Of a stretch of DNA of 64,000 nt, positions 35,970-45,025 are shown piece after piece (the stretch's first letter is position 1; each line of letters starts with the position of its first letter). This stretch comes from an uncultured Muribaculaceae bacterium (GTDB taxonomy: Bacteria > Bacteroidota > Bacteroidia > Bacteroidales > Muribaculaceae), in NCBI GenBank assembly GCA_910584905.1, contig CAJUCQ010000066.1, forward strand, positions 20,403 to 84,402, in the 5' to 3' direction. The notes below the pieces were generated by a model. The model did not search any database. It saw nothing but the letters and a program-made list of their open reading frames with translations, and had not been told where the DNA came from. The position numbers and the translations under genes are program-made.

Positions 35970-37166
35970 ATGCTTGAAATCAGCGAGATATTCAATGCGG
36001 CAGCCGTCCTGAAGGACGTCGCCCGCAAAACGGCGATTATCCCCGCGCCGAAAGTGAACCCCGAAGTCGAGACCTACCTCAAGACCGAGAACCTGCAACT
36101 TACAGGCTCGTTCAAACTCCGCGGGGCATACTACAAAATCTCACAGCTCTCGCCTGAGGAAAAGAAACTCGGCGTGATTGCCTGCTCGGCCGGAAACCAC
36201 GCGCAGGGTGTGGCCCTAGGCGCTACCCACAACGGAATCAAGGCGCTGATTTGCCTCCCGGCAGGCGCGCCGATTTCCAAGGTCGAGGCCACCAAAGGCT
36301 ACGGGGCCGACGTATGCCTCGTCCCCGGCGTGTATGACGACGCATACGCCAAAGCCATCGAGCTTCAGAAAGAACACGGCTACACTTTCGTCCACCCCTT
36401 CGATGACGAAAAAGTTATCGCCGGACAAGGCACCATCGGCCTTGAGATTCTCGACCAGATGCCCGACGTGCAGGCAATCGTCGTCCCCATCGGCGGAGGC
36501 GGCCTCATCTCGGGCGTGGCCTACGCCGTCAAGACGCTCCGCCCCGACGTCAAAGTGTTCGGCGTGCAGGCCGGAGGCGCACCCTCGATGGCCACATCGC
36601 TCAAGGAAGGCAAGATTGCCCACCTCAACGACGTCAGCACAATCGCCGACGGCATCGCCGTGAAAGAACCCGGAGTCAACACCTTCGACATCTGCAACAA
36701 ATACGTCGACGAAGTTGTCACCGTCACCGACGAAGAAATCGCCGCCGCAATCCTTCATCTCCTCGAACAGCAGAAGCTCGTGGCCGAAGGCGCCGGAGCC
36801 GTCAGCGTGGCCGCCGTGATGTTCGGAAAGCTCCCCGTAAAGGGCCTCAAGACCGTTTGTCTTGTCTCCGGCGGCAACATCGACGTCACGACGCTCAGCC
36901 GCGTCATCACCCGCGGCCTCACGAAAGCCGGGCGTAACTTCACCTTCAAGGTCGACCTCCCCGACAAACCCGGCCAGCTCTCGGGCGTCTGCGCCGTAAT
37001 CGCCGAGCAGGGCGGCAATGTCATTTCCGTAAACCACGAACGCATCAACACCAGCGCCGCAATCAGCGGATGCACAATCCGAGTCGAACTCGAAACCCGC
37101 GACGAGGCCCATATTGACGCTATCCGCCACGCCCTCAAGAGCGCCGGATACGACGTCCTCAACTGA
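35970..37166 (+). CDS. ilvA: Threonine ammonia-lyase (threonine dehydratase)
   Basis: This 398-residue PLP enzyme deaminates threonine to 2-oxobutanoate, the first step toward isoleucine. The PLP lysine is Lys49 in TGSFKLRGA, and the glycine loop is PIGGGGLISG. A single C-terminal ACT domain (FKVDLPDKPGQLSGVCAVI) could bind an amino-acid effector. The length fits the shorter one-ACT form rather than the 514-residue E. coli IlvA. It has its own promoter and heads a five-gene plus-strand group. Confidence 0.92.
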   Translation: MLEISEIFNAAAVLKDVARKTAIIPAPKVNPEVETYLKTENLQLTGSFKLRGAYYKISQLSPEEKKLGVIACSAGNHAQGVALGATHNGIKALICLPAGAPISKVEATKGYGADVCLVPGVYDDAYAKAIELQKEHGYTFVHPFDDEKVIAGQGTIGLEILDQMPDVQAIVVPIGGGGLISGVAYAVKTLRPDVKVFGVQAGGAPSMATSLKEGKIAHLNDVSTIADGIAVKEPGVNTFDICNKYVDEVVTVTDEEIAAAILHLLEQQKLVAEGAGAVSVAAVMFGKLPVKGLKTVCLVSGGNIDVTTLSRVITRGLTKAGRNFTFKVDLPDKPGQLSGVCAVIAEQGGNVISVNHERINTSAAISGCTIRVELETRDEAHIDAIRHALKSAGYDVLN

Positions 37167-37216
37167 TTCCGGCGCCCCCTCGCTCCCCCGTCTGAAAACT
37201 ACCAACCACATACGCA

Positions 37217-38422
37217 ATGAAAGCAATAACCACAGCCGCTCTTGCGGCCGCAATCGCCTGCCCGGCTTTCGCGCAGGCTCCCGCCGACTCGACGGCAACT
37301 CCCGCCGACACGGCCTTCGTCTTCACTGACGTAATCACCATTCCCGTCACCTCGGTCAAGGACCAGAACAAATCGGGCACATGCTGGTGCTTCGCCGGAA
37401 CGTCGCATTTCGAAGATGAAATCCTCAAAAACGGAGGCGACTCTCTCGACCTCTCCGAGATGTTCACCGTCCGCCACTGCTACGCCGACAAGGCCGAGCG
37501 CTTTATACGCATGTACGGCCAGGCCAACTTCTCGGCCGGAGGCTCGATTATGGACGTCCCCTACGTGTGGGAACGCTACGGCGCAGTGCCCGAAGAAGTG
37601 TACACCGGCCTTCAGTACGGCGAGGACAAGCACGTCCACGGAGAGCTTGACGCAGCCCTCACGGCCTACCTCAAAGCCGTAGTGGCGAAGCCCAACCGCA
37701 AACTTTCGACCGCTTGGCGCAAAGGCCTCGAAGCCATCCTCGACGCATACCTCGGCCCGCTGCCCGAGACCTTCACCTACAAAGGCAAGACCTACACCCC
37801 CCGAAGCTACGCCGCAAGCCTCGGCCTGAACACCGCCGACTACGTGGCGCTCACATCCTTCACCCACCATCCCTTCTACCGCGAATTTGCCGTCGAGGTC
37901 CCCGACAACTGGCTGTGGGCCACTTCGTTCAACGTCCCCGTCGACGAGCTGCAGGCCGCCGTTGACAACGCCCTCAAAGAAGGCTACACCGTAGTGTGGG
38001 CCGCCGACGTCAGCGAAGGCGGATTCAAATGGAACGACGGCGTAGCCCTCATGCCCAAAGGAAAGACCGAAGGCGACATGAACGACACCGAACTCTCTCG
38101 CTGGGTAAAACTCTCCGACCGCGACCGCCAAAACGACAAATACAACTTCAAGGCCCCCGTCGAAGAAATCGAAGTGACGCAGGAACTCCGTCAGGAGATG
38201 TTCGACTCTCAGGAGACGACCGACGACCATGGCATGGTTATCGTCGGAACGGCAACTGACCAGAAAGGCAACCGCTACTACAAGGTGAAAAACTCGTGGG
38301 ACTCCAACCAGATTTACGACGGCTACTTCTACGTGTCGATGCCCTACTTCCGCGCCAAGACCATGAACATCCTCGTCAACCGCAAGGGCCTCCCGAAAGA
38401 CCTCGCAAAAAAGATGAAATAA
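37217..38422 (+). CDS. C1-family aminopeptidase (bleomycin hydrolase/PepC-like), exported
   Basis: This 401-residue papain-type cysteine peptidase has the catalytic groups Gln50, Cys56 (SGTCWCF), His338 (DDHGMVIVG) and Asn359 (VKNSWD). The last two follow a region typical of bleomycin hydrolases. An N-terminal signal peptide (AITTAALAAAIACPAFA) suggests it is periplasmic, whereas classical PepC is cytoplasmic. It is shorter than PepC (about 450), mainly at the N-terminus and C-terminus. It lies 50 nt after ilvA. Confidence 0.85.
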   Translation: MKAITTAALAAAIACPAFAQAPADSTATPADTAFVFTDVITIPVTSVKDQNKSGTCWCFAGTSHFEDEILKNGGDSLDLSEMFTVRHCYADKAERFIRMYGQANFSAGGSIMDVPYVWERYGAVPEEVYTGLQYGEDKHVHGELDAALTAYLKAVVAKPNRKLSTAWRKGLEAILDAYLGPLPETFTYKGKTYTPRSYAASLGLNTADYVALTSFTHHPFYREFAVEVPDNWLWATSFNVPVDELQAAVDNALKEGYTVVWAADVSEGGFKWNDGVALMPKGKTEGDMNDTELSRWVKLSDRDRQNDKYNFKAPVEEIEVTQELRQEMFDSQETTDDHGMVIVGTATDQKGNRYYKVKNSWDSNQIYDGYFYVSMPYFRAKTMNILVNRKGLPKDLAKKMK

Positions 38423-38423
38423 G

Positions 38424-38924
38424 TTGAAACGCATAGGCATCATATCCGATACCCACTCACTCGTCGACGCCCGCTATGTCCTCCACTTCGCCAACTGCGA
38501 CGAAGTGTGGCATGCGGGCGACGTCGGCTCTTACGACGTCATCGAGGCCCTCCGCGCCATACGCCCCGGAATAGTAGTGCGGGCCGTAGCCGGAAACATC
38601 GACGGCGCCGACATCCGCCGCGAATTCGGCGACACGCAATGCTTCGTCGTCGAAGGCGTGAAGGTGTGGATGACACACATCTGCGGCTACCCCGGCAAGT
38701 ATGCCCCGGGCGTGCGCCCGCATCTCCGCAACGAATGCCCGCAACTCACCGTCGGCGGCCACAGCCACATACTCCGCGTCATGTACGACCGCGAATTTTC
38801 GACCCTGTACGTCAACCCCGGAGCCGCGGGCTATCAGGGATGGCAGAAGGTGCGCACGCTCGTGCGCCTCACCATCGACGCCGGCGAAATAAAAGACCTT
38901 GAAGTCATCGAACTCGCAAAATGA
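38424..38924 (+). CDS. YfcE/MJ0936-type metallophosphoesterase
   Basis: This 166-residue calcineurin-like phosphoesterase has all the metal motifs: GIISDTHS, VWHAGDVGS, VAGNIDG and GGHSHI, followed by NPGAAGYQG. Enzymes of this size hydrolyse phosphodiesters such as cyclic nucleotides in vitro. The start is a TTG two nt after the peptidase stop: no ATG precedes the first motif, and the family protein begins exactly with MKRIGIISDTH. Its stop overlaps the next start by 4 bp. Confidence 0.88.
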   Translation: MKRIGIISDTHSLVDARYVLHFANCDEVWHAGDVGSYDVIEALRAIRPGIVVRAVAGNIDGADIRREFGDTQCFVVEGVKVWMTHICGYPGKYAPGVRPHLRNECPQLTVGGHSHILRVMYDREFSTLYVNPGAAGYQGWQKVRTLVRLTIDAGEIKDLEVIELAK

Positions 38925-39448
38925 AAAAAATCCTCATCCTCCTCGCGGCCGCGGCAGCTTTTGCCGGATGCCGCACAAGCGAAGAAAACTACCGCGCCGC
39001 CTACGACAAGGCCATCGCCGGACGCGACAGCGCCGAAGCGGTCGAAAACACAATCTACGGCCGCGAGCGTCGGCAGACGTCGTTCGAATACGTGGCTCTC
39101 GGGACTGATACCGTGGCCGTGATGCGTCAGCTCGTAAAAGTGACCGACGGCGGAGGCGGAATCCGCGAGAACCTCAGGCGCTACTGCGTCATCGTAGGCC
39201 GTTTCAAACAGCGCTTCAACGCCGTGTCGATGCGCGACCGCATCGTAAGCGCGGGGACTGCCCCCGCCGCTTTTGTCGTTGAGACAGGCGAGCCTTATTA
39301 CTATGTTGTCGGAGCGGCCTTCAACTCCATTCGGGATGCCGCGTCGGCAATGGATAATTTCAAATCAGACAAAGATTTGGTCATGCGTCCGCCACTGCCG
39401 TTCATCCTTGAGGCTTCGGCGGTGAAAAAACATGGTGCGCCACGCTGA
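38921..39448 (+). CDS. SPOR-like domain lipoprotein
   Basis: This 175-residue protein has a lipoprotein signal (ILILLAAAAAFAGC). Its C-terminal domain contains CVIVGRFKQRFNAVSMRDRIV, AAFVVETGEPYYYVVGAAF and AASAMDNFK, the pattern of a SPOR domain. SPOR domains bind denuded peptidoglycan glycan strands at the septum, so an envelope or division role is likely. It is coupled by a 4-bp overlap to the phosphoesterase gene. Confidence 0.7.
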   Translation: MKKILILLAAAAAFAGCRTSEENYRAAYDKAIAGRDSAEAVENTIYGRERRQTSFEYVALGTDTVAVMRQLVKVTDGGGGIRENLRRYCVIVGRFKQRFNAVSMRDRIVSAGTAPAAFVVETGEPYYYVVGAAFNSIRDAASAMDNFKSDKDLVMRPPLPFILEASAVKKHGAPR

Positions 39449-39505
39449 ACCATAAGCGCGCGGGGCTTGTTTAGATAGTAGTCAAATTTAAAAACATCCC
39501 CGTTT

Positions 39506-40087
39506 ATGGAACAGAAAAGTATAAAAGGCACACGCACGGAAAAAAATCTCCTCGCATCGTTTGCCGGAGAAAGCCAAGCTCGCAGCCGCTACACCCTTTT
39601 TGCGCAGAAAGCCCTTGAAGAAGGCTATCAGCAGATAGCCGCCGTATTCCTCGAAACAGCCGAGCAGGAGCTGAGCCACGCACGCGGCTTCTTCTCCTAT
39701 CTCGAAGGCGGCACAGTCACCATCACCGCAGGCTATCCCGCCGGAGTCGTAGGCGATACCAAGCAGAACCTCGCCGAAGCCGCCGCAGGCGAACGCGAAG
39801 AATGGAGCGACCTCTACGAAAACTTCGCAAAGGTCGCCCAGGAAGAAGGCTTCTCGCAGATTGCCAACCACTTCAAGCTCGTGGCATCCGTAGAGCAGAT
39901 GCACGAACAACGATATATGCGCCTGCTTGAACGCATGGAAAACGATCAGGTTTTCAAACAGGAAGAGCCTACAGTGTGGATGTGCCGCAAATGCGGATTC
40001 ACCGTCAACGCCAAGGCCGCGCCCAAGCGCTGTCCCGTCTGCGGCGCCGACCAAGGCTGGTTTGAACGCAAGGCCAACAACTACTGA
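39506..40087 (+). CDS. Rubrerythrin
   Basis: This 193-residue non-haem iron protein has an N-terminal ferritin-like four-helix domain with carboxylate ligands (FAGESQARSRY, TAEQELSHARGFF, ASVEQMHEQRY). The C-terminal rubredoxin-like domain holds two Cys pairs (CRKCG, CPVCG). It reduces hydrogen peroxide and protects anaerobes from oxygen. No standard -7 box was found in the 57-nt gap before it. A strong hairpin follows the gene. Confidence 0.93.
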   Translation: MEQKSIKGTRTEKNLLASFAGESQARSRYTLFAQKALEEGYQQIAAVFLETAEQELSHARGFFSYLEGGTVTITAGYPAGVVGDTKQNLAEAAAGEREEWSDLYENFAKVAQEEGFSQIANHFKLVASVEQMHEQRYMRLLERMENDQVFKQEEPTVWMCRKCGFTVNAKAAPKRCPVCGADQGWFERKANNY

Positions 40088-40134
40088 CCTCACCGCATAT
40101 ATGATTCACTGACACATATCCCCCTCTCTAAAGG

Positions 40135-40176
40135 CAATACGGCCGCGTCGCTCAATCTTGCGACGCGGCCGTATTG
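40135..40176. terminator. Perfect 17-bp hairpin between convergent genes
   Basis: CAATACGGCCGCGTCGC (40135-40151) pairs perfectly with its complement at 40160-40176 around an 8-nt loop. It lies between rubrerythrin and the convergent hutI, so it probably stops transcription from both sides, although the adjoining T-runs are weak. Confidence 0.65.
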
Positions 40177-40194
40177 TCGTGTGTGCATATAATA

Positions 40195-41430
40195 TCACAC
40201 CTTGCGCCCCCGCAGATAGCATTCGCGAATCAGCGGCGATGTATAGGCATAAGGGAAAAATGCAAGGTCGGGGAGCGGGGCGGTGATGAAGAAGTTGGCC
40301 AAGCGCCCTGCGCCGATTGCTCCGACGAGGTCGCTCACGCCCATTGCGTAAGCACCGTTGATGGTGGCGGCATTGATGGCGCGCTCGGGTGTAAGCTTCA
40401 TCTTTATGCAGGCGAGACTTACGACCATGCGCATGTTGCCCGAAGGCGACGATCCCGGGTTGTAGTCGGAGGCGAGGGCCACCGTGCACCCTCCGTCAAA
40501 GGCTTTGCGGGCGGGTCCGTAGGGCATCCCGAGGAAGAACGAAGCGCCCGGCAACATCGTGGCGCACGTGTCGGAGGAGGCGAGAAGGGCTATTTCCCCG
40601 TCGCCGATGCGCTCAAGGTGGTCGACGCTCAGAGCGCCGTGCACAACCCCCGTCTGCACTCCGCCGGACACGGCCAGCTCGTTGGCGTGGATTTTGGGCC
40701 GGAGTCCGAAACGCGCTGCCGCCTCAAGGAGTTCAGACGTCTCGTCGGGAGTGAAAAAGCCTTCGTCGCAGAACACGTCAACGTAGTCCGCAAGCCCCTC
40801 GGCGGCAACCGCAGGGAGCATCTCGCGGCATACGAGGTCGACGTATTCAGCCTGACGTCCGGCGTAGGCGCGCCCTACGGCATGAGCGCCGAGGAAGGTC
40901 GTGCGCACCACGGCGGGTGTCGAGGCCTGAATCCGACGCGCCACGCGCAGCATCTTCAGCTCGTCGGCAGTCGTGAGGCCGTAGCCGCTCTTGATTTCAA
41001 TAGCTCCGGTGCCGGCGGCTGTCATTTCGGCCACGCGCGTCATGGCTTGCTCGAAAAGCTCGTCCTCCGATGCTTCGTGGAGACGGTCGGCGCTGTTGAG
41101 GATGCCGCCGCCGCGGCGCGCTATTTCTTCGTAGCTGAGCCCGTCGATTTTGTCGCGGAATTCGCCTTCGCGGCTCCCGGCGTAGATGATGTGGGTGTGT
41201 GAGTCGCAGAAACTCGGAAACACCCAGCCTCCGCGGGCGTCGACGCTGTCGTGCGAGGCGGCTCCGTCAGGGAGTTCGCTCATAGGGCCGAAGCCCGTGA
41301 TTAGCTCACCCTCGACGCTGAGCCATGCGTCGGATATGCAGTCGAGGCTGTCGGCCGCGTGGCCGCTCAGCCGCCGGAGCGAGCCCGTGCGGTCGAGGCC
41401 GCACAGGCGGCCTATGTTATAAATCAGCAT
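40195..41430 (-). CDS. hutI: Imidazolonepropionase
   Basis: This 411-residue amidohydrolase hydrolyses 4-imidazolone-5-propionate to N-formimino-L-glutamate, the third step of histidine breakdown. CDSHTHIIYAG carries the first metal-binding His pair, and KSGYGLTTADELKML and ASDYNPGSSPS are family blocks. It is the last gene of the hut group (ftcD, hutU, hutH, hutI), and its start lies 14 nt inside hutH. Confidence 0.93.
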   Translation of the reverse strand: MLIYNIGRLCGLDRTGSLRRLSGHAADSLDCISDAWLSVEGELITGFGPMSELPDGAASHDSVDARGGWVFPSFCDSHTHIIYAGSREGEFRDKIDGLSYEEIARRGGGILNSADRLHEASEDELFEQAMTRVAEMTAAGTGAIEIKSGYGLTTADELKMLRVARRIQASTPAVVRTTFLGAHAVGRAYAGRQAEYVDLVCREMLPAVAAEGLADYVDVFCDEGFFTPDETSELLEAAARFGLRPKIHANELAVSGGVQTGVVHGALSVDHLERIGDGEIALLASSDTCATMLPGASFFLGMPYGPARKAFDGGCTVALASDYNPGSSPSGNMRMVVSLACIKMKLTPERAINAATINGAYAMGVSDLVGAIGAGRLANFFITAPLPDLAFFPYAYTSPLIRECYLRGRKV

Positions 41431-42904
41431 GTTCGCGCAGGAATTCTACGGATTTCTCAATCAGGGGCGACATCACCTCGTCGTTGACGATGAAAGGCAC
41501 GTGGCGGCGATATTCGCTGTGCCATTCCTCAAGCGCAGGCGAGGTCTTCAGCGGGCGGCGAAGGTCGAGAGCCTGAGCGGCGTTGAAGAGCTCGATGGCA
41601 AGCACGCGCTCAGTGTTGAGGACGATGTTGCAGAGCTTCGTGGCCGAGTTGCCGCCCATGCTGACGTGGTCTTCCTGACCTTGCGACGACGGGATGCTGT
41701 CGCAGCTCGTGGGCCAGCAGAGACCCTTCGACTGGTTCACAACCGAAGCCGCCGCATACTGCGGAATCATAAAGCCGGAGTTCACACCCGGATTGGCCAC
41801 GAGGAACGAGGGCAGCCCGCGAGTGCCGGAGATGAGCTTGTAGATGCGGCGCTCGGAGATGCTCGACAGCTCGGTCATGGCGATGGCCAGATAATCCATC
41901 GGCAAGGCTATCGGCTCGCCGTGGAAATTTCCGGCGGAAACGATGATGTCTTCTTCGGGGAAAATCGTCGGATTGTCCGTCGGGCTGTTTATTTCGGTCT
42001 CGATGACGCGGCCGGTGTAGTCGAGGGCGTCTTTCACCGCGCCGTGTACCTGCGGCATACAGCGGAACGAGTAGGGGTCCTGAACGTGCTTCTTGGGCTG
42101 GCGGATGAGTTCCGACCCTTCGAGCCAGTGGCGCACGGCGCGGGCCGTCTGCAGTTGGCCCGGATGGGGGCGCACGGCGTTCACCTCATCGCCGAACGGC
42201 TCGATGCGCCCGTCGAAGCAGTCGAGCGAAAGCGCGCCGATTTTGTCGGCGAGAGCGCTGAGCTTGCGGGCCTTGAGGATGGCCCACACGGCGTGCGACG
42301 ACATGAACTGCGTGCCGTTAAGCAGCGCGAGTCCTTCTTTCGACTTGAGGCGCACGGGCGCCCAGCCCATTTCGGCAAGGACTTCGGCCGACGGGCGGAT
42401 TTCGCCCTTGTAGCGCACTTGTCCGAGGCCGATGAGGGGCAGACACATGTTGGCCAGCGGGGCGAGGTCGCCCGAGGCTCCGAGACTGCCCTGACGGTAG
42501 ACAACGGGAAGAATATCGTTGTTGAAGAAATCGACGAGCCGCTGCACCGTGCACAGTTGCACGCCCGAGTTGCCGAACGCCAGCGACTCGATTTTCGTGA
42601 GAAGCATGATTTTCACGATTTCAGGGTCGACGGGTTCGCCGCATCCGCAGGCATGGCTCTTGACAAGATTTTCCTGAAGGCGTGTGAGGTCGTCCTCGCC
42701 GATGGAGATATTGCAGAGCGAGCCGAAGCCCGTTGTGATGCCGTAGATGGGGCGGTCGCACGACGCTATTTTCTCGTCGAGGAAGCGGCGGCAGCGTTCG
42801 ATAAGTTCTTCCGACTCGGCGCTCAGCGCAAGCTTCATGCCTTTGTCGATGATTTCGCCCGCGCGCTCGATGGTGAGCCGGGCAGGAGAGATATGATGAA
42901 TCAT
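41417..42904 (-). CDS. hutH: Histidine ammonia-lyase
   Basis: This 495-residue enzyme deaminates L-histidine to urocanate. The Ala-Ser-Gly triad that forms the MIO cofactor is at residues 143-145 (GSLGASGDLAPLA). YGITTGFGSL, FGNSGVQLCTVQ and SQGQEDHVSMG are conserved blocks. The start at 42904 (MIHHISPARL) matches the family; the longer in-frame extension upstream is a shadow of hutU. Confidence 0.94.
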   Translation of the reverse strand: MIHHISPARLTIERAGEIIDKGMKLALSAESEELIERCRRFLDEKIASCDRPIYGITTGFGSLCNISIGEDDLTRLQENLVKSHACGCGEPVDPEIVKIMLLTKIESLAFGNSGVQLCTVQRLVDFFNNDILPVVYRQGSLGASGDLAPLANMCLPLIGLGQVRYKGEIRPSAEVLAEMGWAPVRLKSKEGLALLNGTQFMSSHAVWAILKARKLSALADKIGALSLDCFDGRIEPFGDEVNAVRPHPGQLQTARAVRHWLEGSELIRQPKKHVQDPYSFRCMPQVHGAVKDALDYTGRVIETEINSPTDNPTIFPEEDIIVSAGNFHGEPIALPMDYLAIAMTELSSISERRIYKLISGTRGLPSFLVANPGVNSGFMIPQYAAASVVNQSKGLCWPTSCDSIPSSQGQEDHVSMGGNSATKLCNIVLNTERVLAIELFNAAQALDLRRPLKTSPALEEWHSEYRRHVPFIVNDEVMSPLIEKSVEFLREHADL

Positions 42905-42960
42905 ATTGTGGTTGTAGTTGATGATTTGTATTCGGATATCGGTTGGTTCGCGGGCCTTTG

Positions 42961-44979
42961 TCAGTTCAGCGCTTCGTCGAGGATGCTGTCGTCGTCGACG
43001 AAATTGGGGAGCGTCACCGTCAGTCCCGGAGTGCGCTCCATTTCGCGGCGGATGGCGTCGTATGCGCCCTTGTTGCGGGCCCACGAACGACGGGCTATGC
43101 CGTTGTTGACGTCCCAGAACAGCATTTCGCGGATGCGGCGGTCGGCCTCGGCGCTGCCGTCGATGACCATGCCGAAGCCGCCGTTGATGACTTCGCCCCA
43201 GCCTACGCCGCCGCCGTTGTGGATCGACACCCATGTGGCCCCGCGGAAGGAGTCGCCGATGACGTTGTGCACGGCCATGTCGGCGGTGAACTGCGAGCCG
43301 TCGTAGATGTTCGACGTCTCGCGGTAGGGGGAGTCGGTGCCGGATACGTCGTGGTGGTCGCGCCCGAGCACCACCGGGCCGCTGAGGCGGCCGTCGCGGA
43401 TGGCTTCGTTGAAGGCAAGGGCTATGCGTTTGCGCCCTTCGGCGTCGGCGTAGAGGATGCGGGCCTGCGACCCCACGACGAGGCGGTTGCGCCCCGCCTC
43501 GCGAATCCAGTGGAGGTTGTCGGCGAGCTGTCCGCGGATGTCGTCGGTGCATTCGCTCATCATCGTTTCAAGCACCTCGGCGGCGATAGTGTCGGTCGTC
43601 TCGAGGTCCTCGGGCTTGCCGGAGGCGCACACCCAACGGAACGGTCCGAAGCCGTAGTCGAAGAAGAGCGGTCCCATGATGTCCTGAACGTACGAGGGGT
43701 AGCGGAAGCTTTTGCCGTCGGCGTCCATGATGTCGGCTCCGGCGCGCGAGGCTTCGAGAAGGAAGGCGTTGCCGTAGTCGAAGAAATACATTCCTGAGGC
43801 CGTAAGGCGGTTGATGGCCGCTACCTGCCTCCGCAGCGAATCCTGAACCCGGCGCTTGAACTCCTCGGGGTCGTCGGCCATCATCTTTTTTGACTCCTCG
43901 AAGCTGAGTCCGGCGGGATAGTAGCCTCCGGCCCACGGGTTGTGGAGCGACGTCTGGTCGGAGCCGAGGTCTACGCTCACGCCTTCGTCGGCGAGGCGCT
44001 CCCAGAGATCGACGACATTGCCGAGATAAGCCAGCGAAACGGCCTCGCGGGCCTCGCGAGCTTCGCGGGCGCGCTTCAGAAGGGCATCGAGGTCGCTGTA
44101 CACCTCGTCGACCCATCCCTGAACCCGGCGCGTCTCCACGGCCTTGGGATTGATTTCGGCGGTGATGCTCACCACTCCGGCGATATTGCCGGCCTTGGGC
44201 TGCGCACCGCTCATGCCGCCGAGTCCGGCGGTCACGAAGAGCATCCCTCCAAGCGAGGTCTGCCCCTCGGCCAGACGACGTCGGCCGGCGTTAAGCACGG
44301 TGATGGTCGTGCCGTGGACGATGCCCTGAGGACCGATGTACATATACGACCCGGCAGTCATCTGCCCGTACTGCGACACGCCGAGGGCGTTGAAGCGCTC
44401 CCAGTCGTCGGCTTTCGAGTGATTGGGTATCACCATGCCGTTGGTCACAACCACGCGGGGCGCCTCGCGGTGCGAGGGGAAAAGCCCGAGGGGATGGCCC
44501 GAATACATCACAAGCGTCTGCTCGTCGGTCATCTCCGAAAGATACTTCATCGTCAGAAGATACTGCGCCCAGTTCTGGAACACGGCCCCGTTGCCCCCGT
44601 AGGTGATAAGCTCATGAGGGTGCTGGGCCACGCGCGGGTCGAGATTGTTCTGAATCATCATCATTATCGCCGCCGCCTGAGCCGATTTCGCGGGGTAGTC
44701 GCCGACAGGGCGCGCATACATCTCATAGGTCGGACGCAGGCGATACATATATATCCGGCCGTAGTCGCGCAGTTCTTTGGCAAACTCCGGAGCAAGCTCC
44801 TTGTGGAGCGATGACGGGAAATAGCGCAGGGCGTTGCGCAGGGCAAGGCGTTCTTCTTCGGCGCTCAGAATCTGTTTGCGTCGCGGCGCGTGGTTCACCG
44901 TCGGGTCGTATTCGCGCGCGGGGGGCAGCGTCGAGGGGATGCCGCCGCGGATGGCGGCTTTGAATTCGTCGTTGGTCAT
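42961..44979 (-). CDS. hutU: Urocanate hydratase (long form)
   Basis: This 672-residue NAD-dependent enzyme converts urocanate to imidazolonepropionate. Recognisable blocks include THPHEL-like QHPHELITYGGNGAVFQNW, GLGGMSGAQPKA and SIHNGGGVGWGEVINGG. It is about 115 residues longer than the standard bacterial HutU (about 555), with extra sequence at the N-terminus and in the middle, a form I associate with Bacteroidota and eukaryotes. It lies 46 nt after ftcD. Confidence 0.92.
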   Translation of the reverse strand: MTNDEFKAAIRGGIPSTLPPAREYDPTVNHAPRRKQILSAEEERLALRNALRYFPSSLHKELAPEFAKELRDYGRIYMYRLRPTYEMYARPVGDYPAKSAQAAAIMMMIQNNLDPRVAQHPHELITYGGNGAVFQNWAQYLLTMKYLSEMTDEQTLVMYSGHPLGLFPSHREAPRVVVTNGMVIPNHSKADDWERFNALGVSQYGQMTAGSYMYIGPQGIVHGTTITVLNAGRRRLAEGQTSLGGMLFVTAGLGGMSGAQPKAGNIAGVVSITAEINPKAVETRRVQGWVDEVYSDLDALLKRAREAREAREAVSLAYLGNVVDLWERLADEGVSVDLGSDQTSLHNPWAGGYYPAGLSFEESKKMMADDPEEFKRRVQDSLRRQVAAINRLTASGMYFFDYGNAFLLEASRAGADIMDADGKSFRYPSYVQDIMGPLFFDYGFGPFRWVCASGKPEDLETTDTIAAEVLETMMSECTDDIRGQLADNLHWIREAGRNRLVVGSQARILYADAEGRKRIALAFNEAIRDGRLSGPVVLGRDHHDVSGTDSPYRETSNIYDGSQFTADMAVHNVIGDSFRGATWVSIHNGGGVGWGEVINGGFGMVIDGSAEADRRIREMLFWDVNNGIARRSWARNKGAYDAIRREMERTPGLTVTLPNFVDDDSILDEALN

Positions 44980-45025
44980 ATGGAATGAGTGGGGGAGGGG
45001 GATGCTTTTGTTATTCGGATTTGGC

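Noticed and set aside
40135..40176. The perfect 17-bp hairpin as a CRISPR repeat or mobile-element end
   Set aside because: It occurs once, lies exactly between convergent gene ends and fits a bidirectional terminator.
42904..43552. N-terminal extension of hutH by about 216 codons
   Set aside because: The added sequence is Arg/Pro/His-rich, overlaps hutU and does not resemble histidine ammonia-lyase; the family start is at 42904.
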